Shown here: piece after piece, positions 7,172-14,537 of the stretch
How the letters are laid out: each line of letters starts with the position of its first letter
How positions within the stretch are numbered: position 1 is the first letter of the stretch
Assembly: GCA_023455425.1 (NCBI GenBank)
Contig: JAEYCM010000034.1
Span: 1-17,700, forward strand
Direction of reading: 5' to 3'
Length of the DNA: 17,700 nucleotides
DNA from: Bacillota bacterium
GTDB taxonomy: Bacteria > Bacillota > Clostridia > Christensenellales > CAG-138
Notes under the pieces: generated by a model
What the model was told of the DNA's origin: nothing
Database searches by the model: none
The model's input: only the letters and a program-made list of their open reading frames with translations
Made by a program: the position numbers and the translations under genes

Positions 7172-7205
7172 ATGGTAAGACATCCTGTTACATGGTAATA
7201 TATCC
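7172..7205 (+). repeat. Direct repeat upstream of the aspartic protease gene (operator candidate)
   Basis: ATGGTAAGACATCC (7172-7185) and ATGGTAATATATCC (7192-7205) share ATGGTAA and ATCC in the same register, 20 bp apart, about two helical turns. They lie 33-66 bases before the start at 7238. This fits tandem binding sites for a regulator. No clear -35/-10 pair could be assigned here. Confidence 0.4.
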
Positions 7206-7237
7206 CTTGTAATTATTTTGAAGGGGATCCTTGTTCT

Positions 7238-8167
7238 ATGAGAAAATGCATATCCATTCTTTTGATTGTTTTAATCCTGATTACCGGGGGATATTTTTCG
7301 TTTCAATATATCCTGATGGTAACGGCCGATAAAAGCTGGATACAGGATTTTGGCTATCAGCAAGAGGAAATTTACGATCTGAGCCTGGACCGTTTGGGTT
7401 GCCCTGCCATACCAGTCTCAATCGAGGGTCATACATTCCCTTTTACATTTGATACGGGCTGCAGTTCCGGCTTTTTATTAACCAGTTTGCTGGAGGGAAA
7501 AATAGACTATACCCTTGTTGGCCAGACGGAACAATTAAACCGGGACGGTTCGCATCGCGGATGGTCAAAAGCTGTTTTACTAAAAGAATTTACTGTGTTC
7601 GGCAACAAACATACGAACATCGAAACAACGCTTGCAGACTGGGAGATGTTCTCTTCCGCAAAATTTAACGGCCTTATTGGGCTAAAGTATTTTTCGTCGC
7701 AAGTGGTTACGCTCGACTATACGGGAAGAAAAATTGCCGTCACCAACCGACCTATTGACTATAGTAAGCTTGACACAGAAAAATACGTGATATTGCCCTT
7801 GCATCAATCGGAGCAGGATGGTCTGGGGAATCATCTGTTCTTTGAAGCGACGCTCAATGACGCGCCCATAACTGTGTACCTTGATACGGGGAAAAACCAC
7901 TCATATTTGCATCATGAACTCAGCGATTTTCGTCCAGGCGCAGGAAAGCCAAGTGCGCCGAAAAGAAATGCTGCGATATTGCTCGGCGACATGGAATTGC
8001 CTCTGAACGGATTAATTGAAGCCAACTTGGCGCAAGTGGATGATTTGCCATATCCTATCGCGATTGAATTGAACTCCGACCAAATTCAGAAAAACAATTT
8101 GTTGATCACAATAGACATGATCACCAGGCACATTGTTTTCCGAAGGTTGGAGGATAACATGCGTTAA
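7238..8167 (+). CDS. Membrane-anchored retropepsin-like aspartic protease with two DTG motifs (309 aa)
   Basis: Residues 5-28 are a hydrophobic N-terminal signal anchor (ILLIVLILITGGYF), so the rest should lie outside the membrane. Two aspartic-protease active-site motifs are present: FTFDTGCSSGF (Asp72) and VYLDTGKNHSY (Asp216). NGLIGLKYF (144-152) followed by VVTLDYTGRKIAV is the usual second hallmark of bacterial retropepsin-like domains (PF13650 group). Two lobes each with DTG in one chain imply an intramolecular pseudo-dimer, like pepsin rather than a homodimeric retropepsin. The substrate is unknown. AGGGG precedes the ATG by 11 bases, a slightly long spacing. The gene is AT-richer than its neighbours and ends at a bidirectional terminator shared with the convergent DUF362 gene. 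The family call is firm; catalytic activity is inferred from the intact DTG pair. Confidence 0.85.
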   Translation: MRKCISILLIVLILITGGYFSFQYILMVTADKSWIQDFGYQQEEIYDLSLDRLGCPAIPVSIEGHTFPFTFDTGCSSGFLLTSLLEGKIDYTLVGQTEQLNRDGSHRGWSKAVLLKEFTVFGNKHTNIETTLADWEMFSSAKFNGLIGLKYFSSQVVTLDYTGRKIAVTNRPIDYSKLDTEKYVILPLHQSEQDGLGNHLFFEATLNDAPITVYLDTGKNHSYLHHELSDFRPGAGKPSAPKRNAAILLGDMELPLNGLIEANLAQVDDLPYPIAIELNSDQIQKNNLLITIDMITRHIVFRRLEDNMR

Positions 8168-8196
8168 AGCTTCCATATGACAGGTCTAGTGTACTT

Positions 8197-8223
8197 AAAA
8201 GGGAGGGCGTTGCCCTCCCTTTT
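8197..8223. terminator. Bidirectional rho-independent terminator
   Basis: A perfect 12-bp stem AAAAGGGAGGGC/GCCCTCCCTTTT (8197-8208, 8212-8223) has a 3-base loop. T-rich ends are present on both strands. It sits exactly between the convergent stops at 8167 and 8235. Confidence 0.93.
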
Positions 8224-8234
8224 GATACAAACAC

Positions 8235-9338
8235 CTATACCTTCACCAGCGTATACTTTGCCGTGCCGATGCCGAGCTTTTCCGCATGCTCCACGCCGAC
8301 GCGCCAAGAGGTTTCCGGATGCATATCCGTAAAGTGATCCCCATGCGTATGCGCGGCTTCGCCTAAGTAGCTGTTGCGCAAGGGCTGCTGCGCGTTCACG
8401 GCATCCGCGCACGCGACGTCGAGCGCCACGGGATCGAACGAAGCGAACAGGCCGACATCCGGCACGATGGGCGCGTCGTTGCCATCGTGGCAATCGCAGA
8501 AGGGGGAGACGTTCATCACCAGGCTGATATGGAAATGCGGCCTATCATGGAGCACCGCCTTGGTATACTCCGCAATCTTTCGATTGAGCAGGTCGTTTGC
8601 GGAATCCTCCCGCGCATAGATGGCGTCCACGGGGCATACACCCAGGCACATGCCACAGCCCACGCAGACTTCGGGATCGATGACGCATACGCCGGTATCA
8701 AAGGATTGCGCGCCGTGCGCGCAGACGGTGGCGCACACGCCGCAGTTGATACATGCGTCCGGGTCCACCGTCGCCTTGCCGCTGGAATGCATGGCCATTT
8801 TGCCTGCGCGGGAGCCGCAGCCCATGCCGATGTTTTTGAGCGCGCCGCCAAACCCGGTACACTCGTGCCCCTTGAAATGGTTGAGAGAAATGAACACATC
8901 CGCGTCCATGATGGCGCGGCCAATGCGGGCTTCCTCTAAAATCTCCCCGCCGGGTATGGGGATGCGCGCCTCGTCCGTGCCTTTTAAACCATCGCCAATC
9001 AGAATATGACAGCCGCTGGAAAAAGGGGTGAACCCGTTTTCATATGCGGACGTAATATGATCCAGCGCGTTTTTGCGGTGGCCGACATAGAGCGTGTTGC
9101 AGTCCGTCAAAAACGGCTTGCCGCCCAGCTCCGTAATCAAATCCGCCACCACCTTGGCATAATTGGGGCGGATATAGGAAACATTGCCCGGCTCGCCGAA
9201 GTGGATTTTGATGGCGACGTATTTGTGCGCAAAGTCAATCTCTTTGATGCCCGCGACAATCAACAGTTCCTTGAATTTTGAAAGAATACTTTTCCCCACA
9301 GGGACCCGAAGATCTGAAAAATAAACCTTGGAAGCCAT
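8235..9338 (-). CDS. DUF362 domain protein with two 4Fe-4S ferredoxin motifs (367 aa)
   Basis: Residues 1-190 carry DUF362 features: IKIHFGEPGNVSYIRP, FLTDCNTLY, SLNHFKGHECTGFGGALKNIGMG. Two ferredoxin clusters follow, Cys196/199/202/206 (CINCGVCATVC) and Cys225/228/231/235 (CVGCGMCLGVC), each with the CxxCxxCxxxC(P) pattern. A second DUF362-type part follows (SPFCDCHD, PDVGLFASFDPVALDVACADAV). Family members are cytoplasmic iron-sulfur proteins in anaerobes whose reaction is not established. The start at 9338 follows GGGAGG at about 6 bases. It is transcribed divergently from the glycine riboswitch operon and ends at the bidirectional terminator. The extra Cys/His motif CDCHDG is also typical of the family. 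No redox partner gene is adjacent. Confidence 0.92.
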   Translation of the reverse strand: MASKVYFSDLRVPVGKSILSKFKELLIVAGIKEIDFAHKYVAIKIHFGEPGNVSYIRPNYAKVVADLITELGGKPFLTDCNTLYVGHRKNALDHITSAYENGFTPFSSGCHILIGDGLKGTDEARIPIPGGEILEEARIGRAIMDADVFISLNHFKGHECTGFGGALKNIGMGCGSRAGKMAMHSSGKATVDPDACINCGVCATVCAHGAQSFDTGVCVIDPEVCVGCGMCLGVCPVDAIYAREDSANDLLNRKIAEYTKAVLHDRPHFHISLVMNVSPFCDCHDGNDAPIVPDVGLFASFDPVALDVACADAVNAQQPLRNSYLGEAAHTHGDHFTDMHPETSWRVGVEHAEKLGIGTAKYTLVKV

Positions 9339-9384
9339 ACGTTTTCCTCCCGTTTCACAACGCTAACAATATACTACAAAATCC

Positions 9385-9413
9385 AGTATAGCCGCTTCCT
9401 TTCACCGCGGAAA
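9385..9413 (-). promoter_or_regulatory. Promoter candidate for the DUF362 gene
   Basis: On the minus strand TTTCCG (9408-9413) is separated by 17 bases from TATACT (9385-9390), about 47 bases upstream of the start at 9338. The -10 is strong; the -35 matches at only 3 of 6 positions. Confidence 0.45.
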
Positions 9414-9492
9414 GGGGAATCTGGGTTTAAAATTTAACAGGGCTCGTTTCTTTGGAACAGGCGCATTTTTGCTTTTCTTCCCGCGCGCTTCT

Positions 9493-9501
9493 TGTTATAC
9501 T
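9493..9501 (+). promoter_or_regulatory. Extended -10 promoter of the gcv operon
   Basis: TGTTATACT is an extended -10 element lying 37 bases before the first riboswitch aptamer. Transcription should start near 9508. No good -35 is visible in the T-rich stretch 17 bases upstream. Confidence 0.6.
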
Positions 9502-9537
9502 ATAGAAAACTAGGCAAACAATATTATGTGGATGATG

Positions 9538-9708
9538 GGTTCGGGAGAGACCGCTTTGCCGCGGCGCCGAAGGGGAAATGCAAAAACTCTCAGGCAAAAG
9601 AACCGTACCCGGACAGACCTCCGGAAAGCCGCCTTATGGGGCGGCGCCGATGGGGCAACCCGATTAATTGTTTTATAAGCGGGGAATCTCTCAGGTACAA
9701 GGACGGAG
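9538..9708 (+). promoter_or_regulatory. Tandem glycine riboswitch (gcvT type)
   Basis: Two consecutive glycine aptamers are recognisable. The first is closed by GGTTC/GAACC (9538-9542, 9600-9604) with conserved GGGAGAGACC, GCGCCGAAGGGG and CTCTCAGGCAAAAG. The second is closed by CTCCG/CGGAG (9619-9623, 9704-9708) with GGCGCCGATGGGGCAA and ATCTCTCAGGTACAAGGAC. A short linker (CCGGACAGAC) joins them. The base of the second aptamer, bases 9706-9708, is also the first part of the terminator stem at 9706-9733. Aptamer closure and termination therefore exclude each other, which predicts that glycine turns the gcv genes on. This matches the known behaviour of glycine riboswitches upstream of gcvT in Bacillota. 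Confidence 0.96.
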
Positions 9709-9739
9709 CGCGCAATTTCTTTTTTGCGCGCTCTTTTTT
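9706..9739 (+). terminator. Riboswitch-controlled intrinsic terminator
   Basis: A 10-bp perfect stem GAGCGCGCAA/TTGCGCGCTC (9706-9715, 9724-9733) has an 8-base loop and is followed by six T (9734-9739). It overlaps the closing helix of the second glycine aptamer and lies 38 bases before gcvT, so it is the expression platform. Confidence 0.93.
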
Positions 9740-9776
9740 ATGTCCTTTTTTGCACATATTGATGAGGGAGGTTCCT

Positions 9777-10856
9777 ATGGAGAGTTTAAAGCAAACGCCG
9801 CTCTACCATGCGCATGTTGCATTGGGCGGAAAACTGATTGACTTTGGCGGCTGGGCGCTGCCGGTGCAGTATTCCTCGGTACTCGAGGAGCACAGGGCCG
9901 TGCGCGAACGCGCGGGGCTGTTTGACGTCTCGCATATGGGAGAAATCTTTGTGACCGGGAAGGACGCGCAGTCATATCTCGATCATCTGTTAACCAATCA
10001 CATCGCTTCCATGCCGCCGCTCCGCTGCCGGTATTCGCCCATGTGCTATCCGGACGGCGGCACGGTGGACGACGTGATCGTCTACAAATTCCATGAAGAG
10101 CGCTACCTTGTGGTGGTCAACGCTTCCAACACGCAAAAGGATTTTGACTGGATGCTGGAGAACGTGGCGGGCTTTGACGTCGCGCTCGATAACCAGTCTC
10201 CCGCTTTCGCGCAGATCGCGCTCCAGGGCCCGAAAGCGAATGAGTTGTTAGCGCCGCTGTGCGACAGCGCGCTCCCCGAAAAGAATTATTCGTTTTCCGA
10301 ACTTCTCGTCTCCGGTATCCCCGCCATCGTTTCCCGCACCGGCTACACCGGCGAGGACGGGCTGGAGCTTTACTGCGCCGCAAAGGACGGGGAGCCTCTT
10401 TTCAACCTGCTGCTAAAAGCCGGAGAACCCTACGGCGTCCTGCCCTGCGGCCTTGGCGCGCGGGATACGCTGCGCTTTGAGGCGGGCATGCCGCTCTACG
10501 GGCACGAGCTTTCCAAAGACATTACGCCGCTGGAGGCCGGGCTTTCCTTTTCCATCAAAACCGACAAAGGCGCATTCATCGGCCGTGAGGCGTTTCTTGC
10601 AGCGCCCGCGCGCGTGCGCATTGGCTTAAAGCTCGTTGACCGCGGCATCGCGCGCGGCGGCGAGGATGTGCTTGTAAACGGCAAAAAGATCGGCGTTACC
10701 ACATCCGGCGTCCCTTCGCCCACGCTTGGCGCAAGCTACGCCATGGCGCTTGTGGATGCGGACGTTGCAAAAGAAACATCGTTTTCTATCGTGGTGCGTA
10801 ACCGCCCGCTGCAGGCCGAGCAGGTTCCGCTGCCGTTCTACAAGCGGAGCAAGTGA
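9777..10856 (+). CDS. gcvT: Glycine cleavage system T protein, aminomethyltransferase (359 aa)
   Basis: This protein transfers the methylene group from aminomethyl-lipoyl H protein to tetrahydrofolate, giving 5,10-methylene-THF and ammonia. Family hallmarks are the N-terminal TPLYHAHVALGGKLIDFGGW, GLFDVSHMGE, GGTVDDVIVY (the Asp98/Asp99 pair includes the catalytic aspartate), GYTGEDGLELY, GLGARDTLRFEAGMPLYGHE and the C-terminal SPTLGASYAMALV. The length is normal. The start at 9777 follows GAGGGAGG at about 5 bases; the open frame extending to 9492 is riboswitch RNA, not coding. It is the first gene of the riboswitch-controlled operon. A 150-base gap with three hairpins separates it from gcvH. 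Confidence 0.97.
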   Translation: MESLKQTPLYHAHVALGGKLIDFGGWALPVQYSSVLEEHRAVRERAGLFDVSHMGEIFVTGKDAQSYLDHLLTNHIASMPPLRCRYSPMCYPDGGTVDDVIVYKFHEERYLVVVNASNTQKDFDWMLENVAGFDVALDNQSPAFAQIALQGPKANELLAPLCDSALPEKNYSFSELLVSGIPAIVSRTGYTGEDGLELYCAAKDGEPLFNLLLKAGEPYGVLPCGLGARDTLRFEAGMPLYGHELSKDITPLEAGLSFSIKTDKGAFIGREAFLAAPARVRIGLKLVDRGIARGGEDVLVNGKKIGVTTSGVPSPTLGASYAMALVDADVAKETSFSIVVRNRPLQAEQVPLPFYKRSK

Positions 10857-10872
10857 GATAGCACATAAGGCA

Positions 10873-10967
10873 TCTGGGGGCTTTGCCCCCAGACCCCCAC
10901 ATAAGGGACGTAAGGGTTCCAAGGGTCGTTACGACCCTTGGCGGGTGTTTGAGGGCGGAGCCCTCAA
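10873..10967 (+). repeat. Three tandem hairpins between gcvT and gcvH
   Basis: Hairpin one is TCTGGGGGC/GCCCCCAGA (10873-10881, 10885-10893). Two is CCAAGGGTCGT/ACGACCCTTGG (10919-10941, nearly perfect palindrome). Three is TTGAGGGC/GCCCTCAA (10949-10956, 10960-10967). None has a T run, so these are unlikely terminators inside an operon. The first part resembles the post-stop repeat at 2063-2118 in sense orientation. It may stabilise the gcvT message end or tune expression of downstream genes. Confidence 0.7.
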
Positions 10968-11006
10968 TCGTAATTTCATTTCATTTTATTTAAGGAGGTA
11001 CAATCC

Positions 11007-11381
11007 ATGACGCCGAACGACCGCAAGTACACCAAGGAGCATGAATGGGTAATCTTTGAGGATGGCAAGGCACGCCTTGGCATCACGGCGCACGCGCAGG
11101 AAGCGCTGGGGGATATCGTGTATGTGGAACTGCCGCAGGCAGGGGACACGATAAAAGCCGGGGGCAGCGTGGCGGTGGTGGAATCCGTGAAGGCGGTCTC
11201 CAACGTCTATACGCCGGTGGGCGGCGAAGTGCTGGAAGTGAACAAACCGCTCGAAGACGAACCCGAGCGCCTGAACAGCGCGCCGTATGAGGAATTTATC
11301 GTCGTGCTTGCGGCGAGCGAGGTGGACGAAGCGGCGCTTTTGACGGCCGCGGAATACGACGCGTTTGTGGCCACGCTGTAA
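11007..11381 (+). CDS. gcvH: Glycine cleavage system H protein, lipoyl carrier (124 aa)
   Basis: This small carrier shuttles the aminomethyl intermediate between P, T and L proteins on a lipoyl arm. The lipoylated lysine is Lys62 in VESVKAVSNVY, a close match to the family ESVKAxSDVY motif. Also visible are the N-terminal YTKEHEWV, LGITAHAQEALGDIVYVELP and the C-terminal NSAPYEEFIVVL. The length is typical. A perfect AAGGAGGT lies 7 bases before the ATG at 11007. It follows gcvT after the hairpin block and precedes gcvPA by 10 bases; the gcvPA ribosome site begins inside the gcvH stop (taaggag). No lipoate ligase or lipoyl synthase is in the window. Confidence 0.97.
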   Translation: MTPNDRKYTKEHEWVIFEDGKARLGITAHAQEALGDIVYVELPQAGDTIKAGGSVAVVESVKAVSNVYTPVGGEVLEVNKPLEDEPERLNSAPYEEFIVVLAASEVDEAALLTAAEYDAFVATL

Positions 11382-11391
11382 GGAGAAGGCC

Positions 11392-12729
11392 ATGCGCAGT
11401 TACGTTCCAAACACAAAGGAGGAACAGCAGGAAATGCTGCAGGCCATTGGGCTAGAGCGCATTGACGAACTGTTTTCCGATATCCCGGAGAAAGCGCGGC
11501 TTGGCCGCCCGCTTACCCTGCCCGCAGGGAAGAGCGAGCAGGAGGTGCGGCGCGCGTTCCAGTCGTTTGCGGGCAAGGCGGGAACACTCCCGCTGTTCCG
11601 GGGCGCGGGCGCATACCGCCACTATATTCCCTCGGTAGTGGACGTTATCGCTTCCCGCTCTGAATTCTACACCGCGTACACGCCCTACCAACCCGAAATG
11701 AGCCAGGGTATGCTGCAGGCGATATTCGAGTACCAGACGCTGATCTGCCAGCTGACCGGGCTTGACGCCTCCAACGCCTCCGTATATGACGGCGGTTCGG
11801 CCTGCGCGGAGGCCATGATCATGCTGCGCGGCATCACGCGCAAAAACAAGGTACTCTATTCCGCGGGGCTCAACCCGGAATACGTCGCCATATTAAAGAC
11901 CTACGCACGGTTTGTCGGCTTTGAACTTGCGAAAATTCCGCTGGACAGGGAAGGCAGGACGGACTTTGACGCGCTCGAAGCAAATCTTGAGGGTGCCGCG
12001 GGCCTGTTGCTGCAAAACCCGAACTTCTTCGGGATTGTAGAGGATATGGAAAGCGCCGCCACAATGCTGCACGGAAAGGGCGCGCTGTTGGCCGCTGTCG
12101 TCAACCCCACGTCGCTTGGGCTATTAAAGCGTCCGGGCGACTATGGCGCTGATATCGCGGCGGGGGAAGGCCAGCCGCTGGGGCTGCCGCTTTCCGTCGG
12201 CGGTCCGTACCTTGGATTTATGGCGACCAAACAGCAGTATACCCGGCACCTGCCCGGCAGGATCGCGGGGGAGACCGTGGACGCGGAAGGAAACCGCGCC
12301 TATGTGCTGACGCTGCAGGCGCGCGAACAGCATATCAGGAGAGAAAAGGCCTCCTCCAACATCTGCTCCAACCAGAGCCTGTGCGCGCTGCGCGCCGCAG
12401 TCTATCTTGCCGCAATGGGTCCTGCCGGCATGCGGGAGGTGGCAACGCAGTGCCTGCAGAAAGCGCATTACCTGTACGAGGGCATTCTTCGCATCCCGGG
12501 CATGCGCGCGCGGTATCAGAATACACCGTTCTTCCATGAGTTCGTGATCGACTGTGAGAAGGACTCGCTTGCCCTCAACGCCGCGCTCAAAGCGCGGGGC
12601 TTCATCGGCGGGCTGCCATTGAGCCGCTATGATGCCGGGGACAACGGCATCCTCTACTGCGCGACGGAACAACACACGCGCGAAGAGCTGGACGCGTTCC
12701 TAGACGCGCTCGAGGAGGTGGCAAAATGA
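11392..12729 (+). CDS. gcvPA: Glycine dehydrogenase (decarboxylating) subunit 1 (445 aa)
   Basis: This is the N-terminal half of the split P protein, which with GcvPB decarboxylates glycine and passes the aminomethyl group to H protein. Typical features are the N-terminal YVPNTKEEQQEMLQAIG, GAGAYRHYIPSVVD (72-85), YTPYQPEMSQG (96-106), FEYQTLICQLTGLDASNASVYDGGSA, LLLQNPNFFG, GEGQPLGLPLSVGGPYLGFMA, RIAGETVDAEGNRAYVLTLQAREQHIRREKASSNICSN in short consecutive blocks, and AMGPAGMREVA. The subunit-1 lineage lacks the PLP lysine, which is in GcvPB. The start at 11392 follows AAGGAG overlapping the gcvH stop. It overlaps gcvPB by 4 bases (ATGA at 12726-12729), indicating translational coupling and stoichiometric production. 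Confidence 0.97.
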   Translation: MRSYVPNTKEEQQEMLQAIGLERIDELFSDIPEKARLGRPLTLPAGKSEQEVRRAFQSFAGKAGTLPLFRGAGAYRHYIPSVVDVIASRSEFYTAYTPYQPEMSQGMLQAIFEYQTLICQLTGLDASNASVYDGGSACAEAMIMLRGITRKNKVLYSAGLNPEYVAILKTYARFVGFELAKIPLDREGRTDFDALEANLEGAAGLLLQNPNFFGIVEDMESAATMLHGKGALLAAVVNPTSLGLLKRPGDYGADIAAGEGQPLGLPLSVGGPYLGFMATKQQYTRHLPGRIAGETVDAEGNRAYVLTLQAREQHIRREKASSNICSNQSLCALRAAVYLAAMGPAGMREVATQCLQKAHYLYEGILRIPGMRARYQNTPFFHEFVIDCEKDSLALNAALKARGFIGGLPLSRYDAGDNGILYCATEQHTREELDAFLDALEEVAK

Positions 12730-14177
12730 GAAGCACCGTACCGCTGTTGTTTGAACTCAGCCGGGAAAACCGCCGCGCCGCGGACCTGCCGCTCGACGTA
12801 CCCGCGCTTGACGCGCTGCTGCCCGAAGCGCTTTGCGGCGAAACATTGCCGCTCCCAGAACTTTCCGAAGTGGAGCTTGTAAGGCACTATGTCCGCCTTT
12901 CCCGCCGCAATTTCGGCGTGGACAACGGCAGTTACCCGCTCGGCTCCTGCACCATGAAGTACAACCCCAAGATCAATGAAGAAGTCGCGGGCGTATTCCG
13001 CGACCTGCATCCGCTGCTGGAGGAAGAAGACCTCGCGGGCGCGTTTGCCATGATGGGGCAGCTGCAGGATGCGCTTTCTGAAGTCACTGGCATGGACGCC
13101 TTCACCTTGCAGCCCGCCGCGGGCGCGCACGGGGAACTGACGGGCCTTATGATCATCAAGGCGTATCACCAGTTGCGCAACGACGCAGAGCGTACGGAAA
13201 TGCTTGTGCCGGATTCCGCGCACGGCACCAACCCTGCTTCCGCGGCACTTGCAGGCTTTAAGGCGGTGGAGATTCCCTCCAACGCGGAAGGCGGCGTGGA
13301 CGTGGACGTGCTGAAAGCCCGCCTTTCCCACAAAACCGCGGGTTTGATGCTGACCAACCCCAGCACGCTGGGCCTGTTTGAATGCAACATTCTGGAGATT
13401 GCGGCGCTTGTGCACGAGGCGGGCGGCCTGCTCTACTACGACGGTGCGAACATGAACGCCATCATGGGCAAGGTGCGCCCCGGCGATATGGGCTTTGACG
13501 TGGTGCATTTGAACCTTCACAAGACGTTTTCCACCCCGCACGGCGGCGGCGGCCCCGGCGCGGGCCCGGTGGGCGTAAAGAAGGAGCTTATTCCGTTCCT
13601 GCCCGCTCCCGTGCTGCTTTATGGCGAAGACGGAACTGTGCGCGCGGATTTTGACCGCCCGCTTTCCATTGGCCGCGTGAAGCCGTACTTCGGCAATTTC
13701 GGCGTACTGGCCCGCGCGTATGCCTACATCCTTTCCCTGGGCGGGGAAGGGCTGACCACCGCGAGCGAAAACGCTGTGCTCAACGCGAACTATGTGCAGC
13801 ATGGACTGAAAGACTGCTATGCGCTGCCGCATGACAGGGTCTGCATGCACGAATGCGTGGTGCAGCCGCGCGAGCAGCTTGCAAACGGCGTGCGGACGCT
13901 CGACATCGCCAAGGCAATTATCGACCGCGGGTTCCATCCGCCCACAATCTATTTCCCGCTGATCGTACACGAAGCCATGATGTTTGAGCCCACGGAAACC
14001 GAAAGCCGGGAGAACATGGATCAGTTGATTGCTATCATGTGCGAGATCGCCTATTTGGCGAAGCACGACCCGGATGCGCTGCACCGTGCGCCCGTCACCA
14101 CGCCGATCGGCAGACCGGACGAAACGCGGGCTGCGAGAACGCCGGTAGTGAGATGGATGCCACAGAACGAAGGGTGA
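12726..14177 (+). CDS. gcvPB: Glycine dehydrogenase (decarboxylating) subunit 2 (483 aa)
   Basis: This is the PLP-bearing half of the split P protein. The Schiff-base lysine is Lys266 in LNLHKTFSTPHGGGGPG, the universal P-protein motif. Other landmarks are RRNFGVDNGSYPLGSCTMKYNPK in two overlapping blocks (60-82), QPAAGAHGELTG (129-140), VPDSAHGTNPASAA, MLTNPSTLGLFE, YYDGANMNAIMG and PTIYFPLIVHEAMMFEPTETES. The length is normal. The start overlaps the gcvPA stop and has GAGGAGG 7 bases upstream. It is the last structural gene of the operon; the terminator at 14461-14489 lies nearly 300 bases downstream, after a block of hairpins. Lipoamide dehydrogenase (L protein) is not encoded here and must be supplied from elsewhere. 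Confidence 0.97.
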   Translation: MRSTVPLLFELSRENRRAADLPLDVPALDALLPEALCGETLPLPELSEVELVRHYVRLSRRNFGVDNGSYPLGSCTMKYNPKINEEVAGVFRDLHPLLEEEDLAGAFAMMGQLQDALSEVTGMDAFTLQPAAGAHGELTGLMIIKAYHQLRNDAERTEMLVPDSAHGTNPASAALAGFKAVEIPSNAEGGVDVDVLKARLSHKTAGLMLTNPSTLGLFECNILEIAALVHEAGGLLYYDGANMNAIMGKVRPGDMGFDVVHLNLHKTFSTPHGGGGPGAGPVGVKKELIPFLPAPVLLYGEDGTVRADFDRPLSIGRVKPYFGNFGVLARAYAYILSLGGEGLTTASENAVLNANYVQHGLKDCYALPHDRVCMHECVVQPREQLANGVRTLDIAKAIIDRGFHPPTIYFPLIVHEAMMFEPTETESRENMDQLIAIMCEIAYLAKHDPDALHRAPVTTPIGRPDETRAARTPVVRWMPQNEG

Positions 14178-14190
14178 CCATAGGTACGTT

Positions 14191-14420
14191 GGAGGCTCCG
14201 CCTCCGCAGTTCGCAATGGTCGCACAGAATCTGTGCTCCCTTTGCTCACTGGAACTGCGCCGCTCTTTTTCCGCCACAGGCGCGGCTACTAAGAACACCC
14301 GTACCCAGAGGGTGCGGGGGGCGAAGCCCGCCCGCTATTAAATAAAATAATCTGTTGCGACGGCCTGCAGGCCTAGTGTCCGAGGCGTCACCCGACGAGG
14401 ACGCGGCGCTCCAAAGCGCC
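14191..14420. repeat. Hairpin-rich noncoding block between gcvPB and the Crp-type gene
   Basis: No gene is visible in the 392-base gap 14178-14569. It contains GGAGGC/GCCTCC (14191-14205); an outer stem GCAGTTC/GAACTGC (14206-14212, 14252-14258) enclosing GCACAG/CTGTGC (14222-14227, 14231-14236); a 12-bp palindrome centred on the PstI-like CTGCAG (14362-14373); and GGCGCT/AGCGCC (14405-14410, 14415-14420). It may be degenerate dispersed repeats, or in part a small RNA ending at the terminator at 14461. Confidence 0.5.
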
Positions 14421-14460
14421 GATACCTTAAACCCCTAAGCAGATTTATCAACGATCCTGA

Positions 14461-14489
14461 AAGCGGCCCAAAAGGCCGCTTCCGTTTTT
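14461..14489 (+). terminator. Rho-independent terminator of the gcv operon (or of an RNA in the gap)
   Basis: An 8-bp perfect stem AAGCGGCC/GGCCGCTT (14461-14468, 14474-14481) has a 5-base loop and is followed by CCGTTTTT. It sits directly before the promoter of the Crp/Fnr-type gene and so isolates the two transcription units. Confidence 0.88.
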
Positions 14490-14496
14490 CACCCGC

Positions 14497-14525
14497 TTGC
14501 ACGCAAATCCCCGCAAGGATATACT
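14497..14525 (+). promoter_or_regulatory. Sigma-A promoter of the Crp/Fnr-type regulator
   Basis: TTGCAC (14497-14502), a 17-base spacer and TATACT (14520-14525) form the best -35/-10 pair in the window. The start codon is at 14570, and transcription should begin near 14532. Confidence 0.8.
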
Positions 14526-14537
14526 GTTTCCAGAATG

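Noticed and set aside
9492..9776. N-terminal extension of gcvT to 9492
   Set aside because: This stretch is the tandem glycine riboswitch and terminator, and the true start at 9777 has a strong ribosome binding site.
10873..10967. Hairpins read as an operon terminator after gcvT
   Set aside because: None is followed by a T run, and gcvH-gcvPA-gcvPB need this transcript; they have no visible promoter of their own.
12654..14249. 531-codon open frame on the minus strand
   Set aside because: It is the shadow of gcvPB. It has no RBS and a composition typical of an antisense frame.
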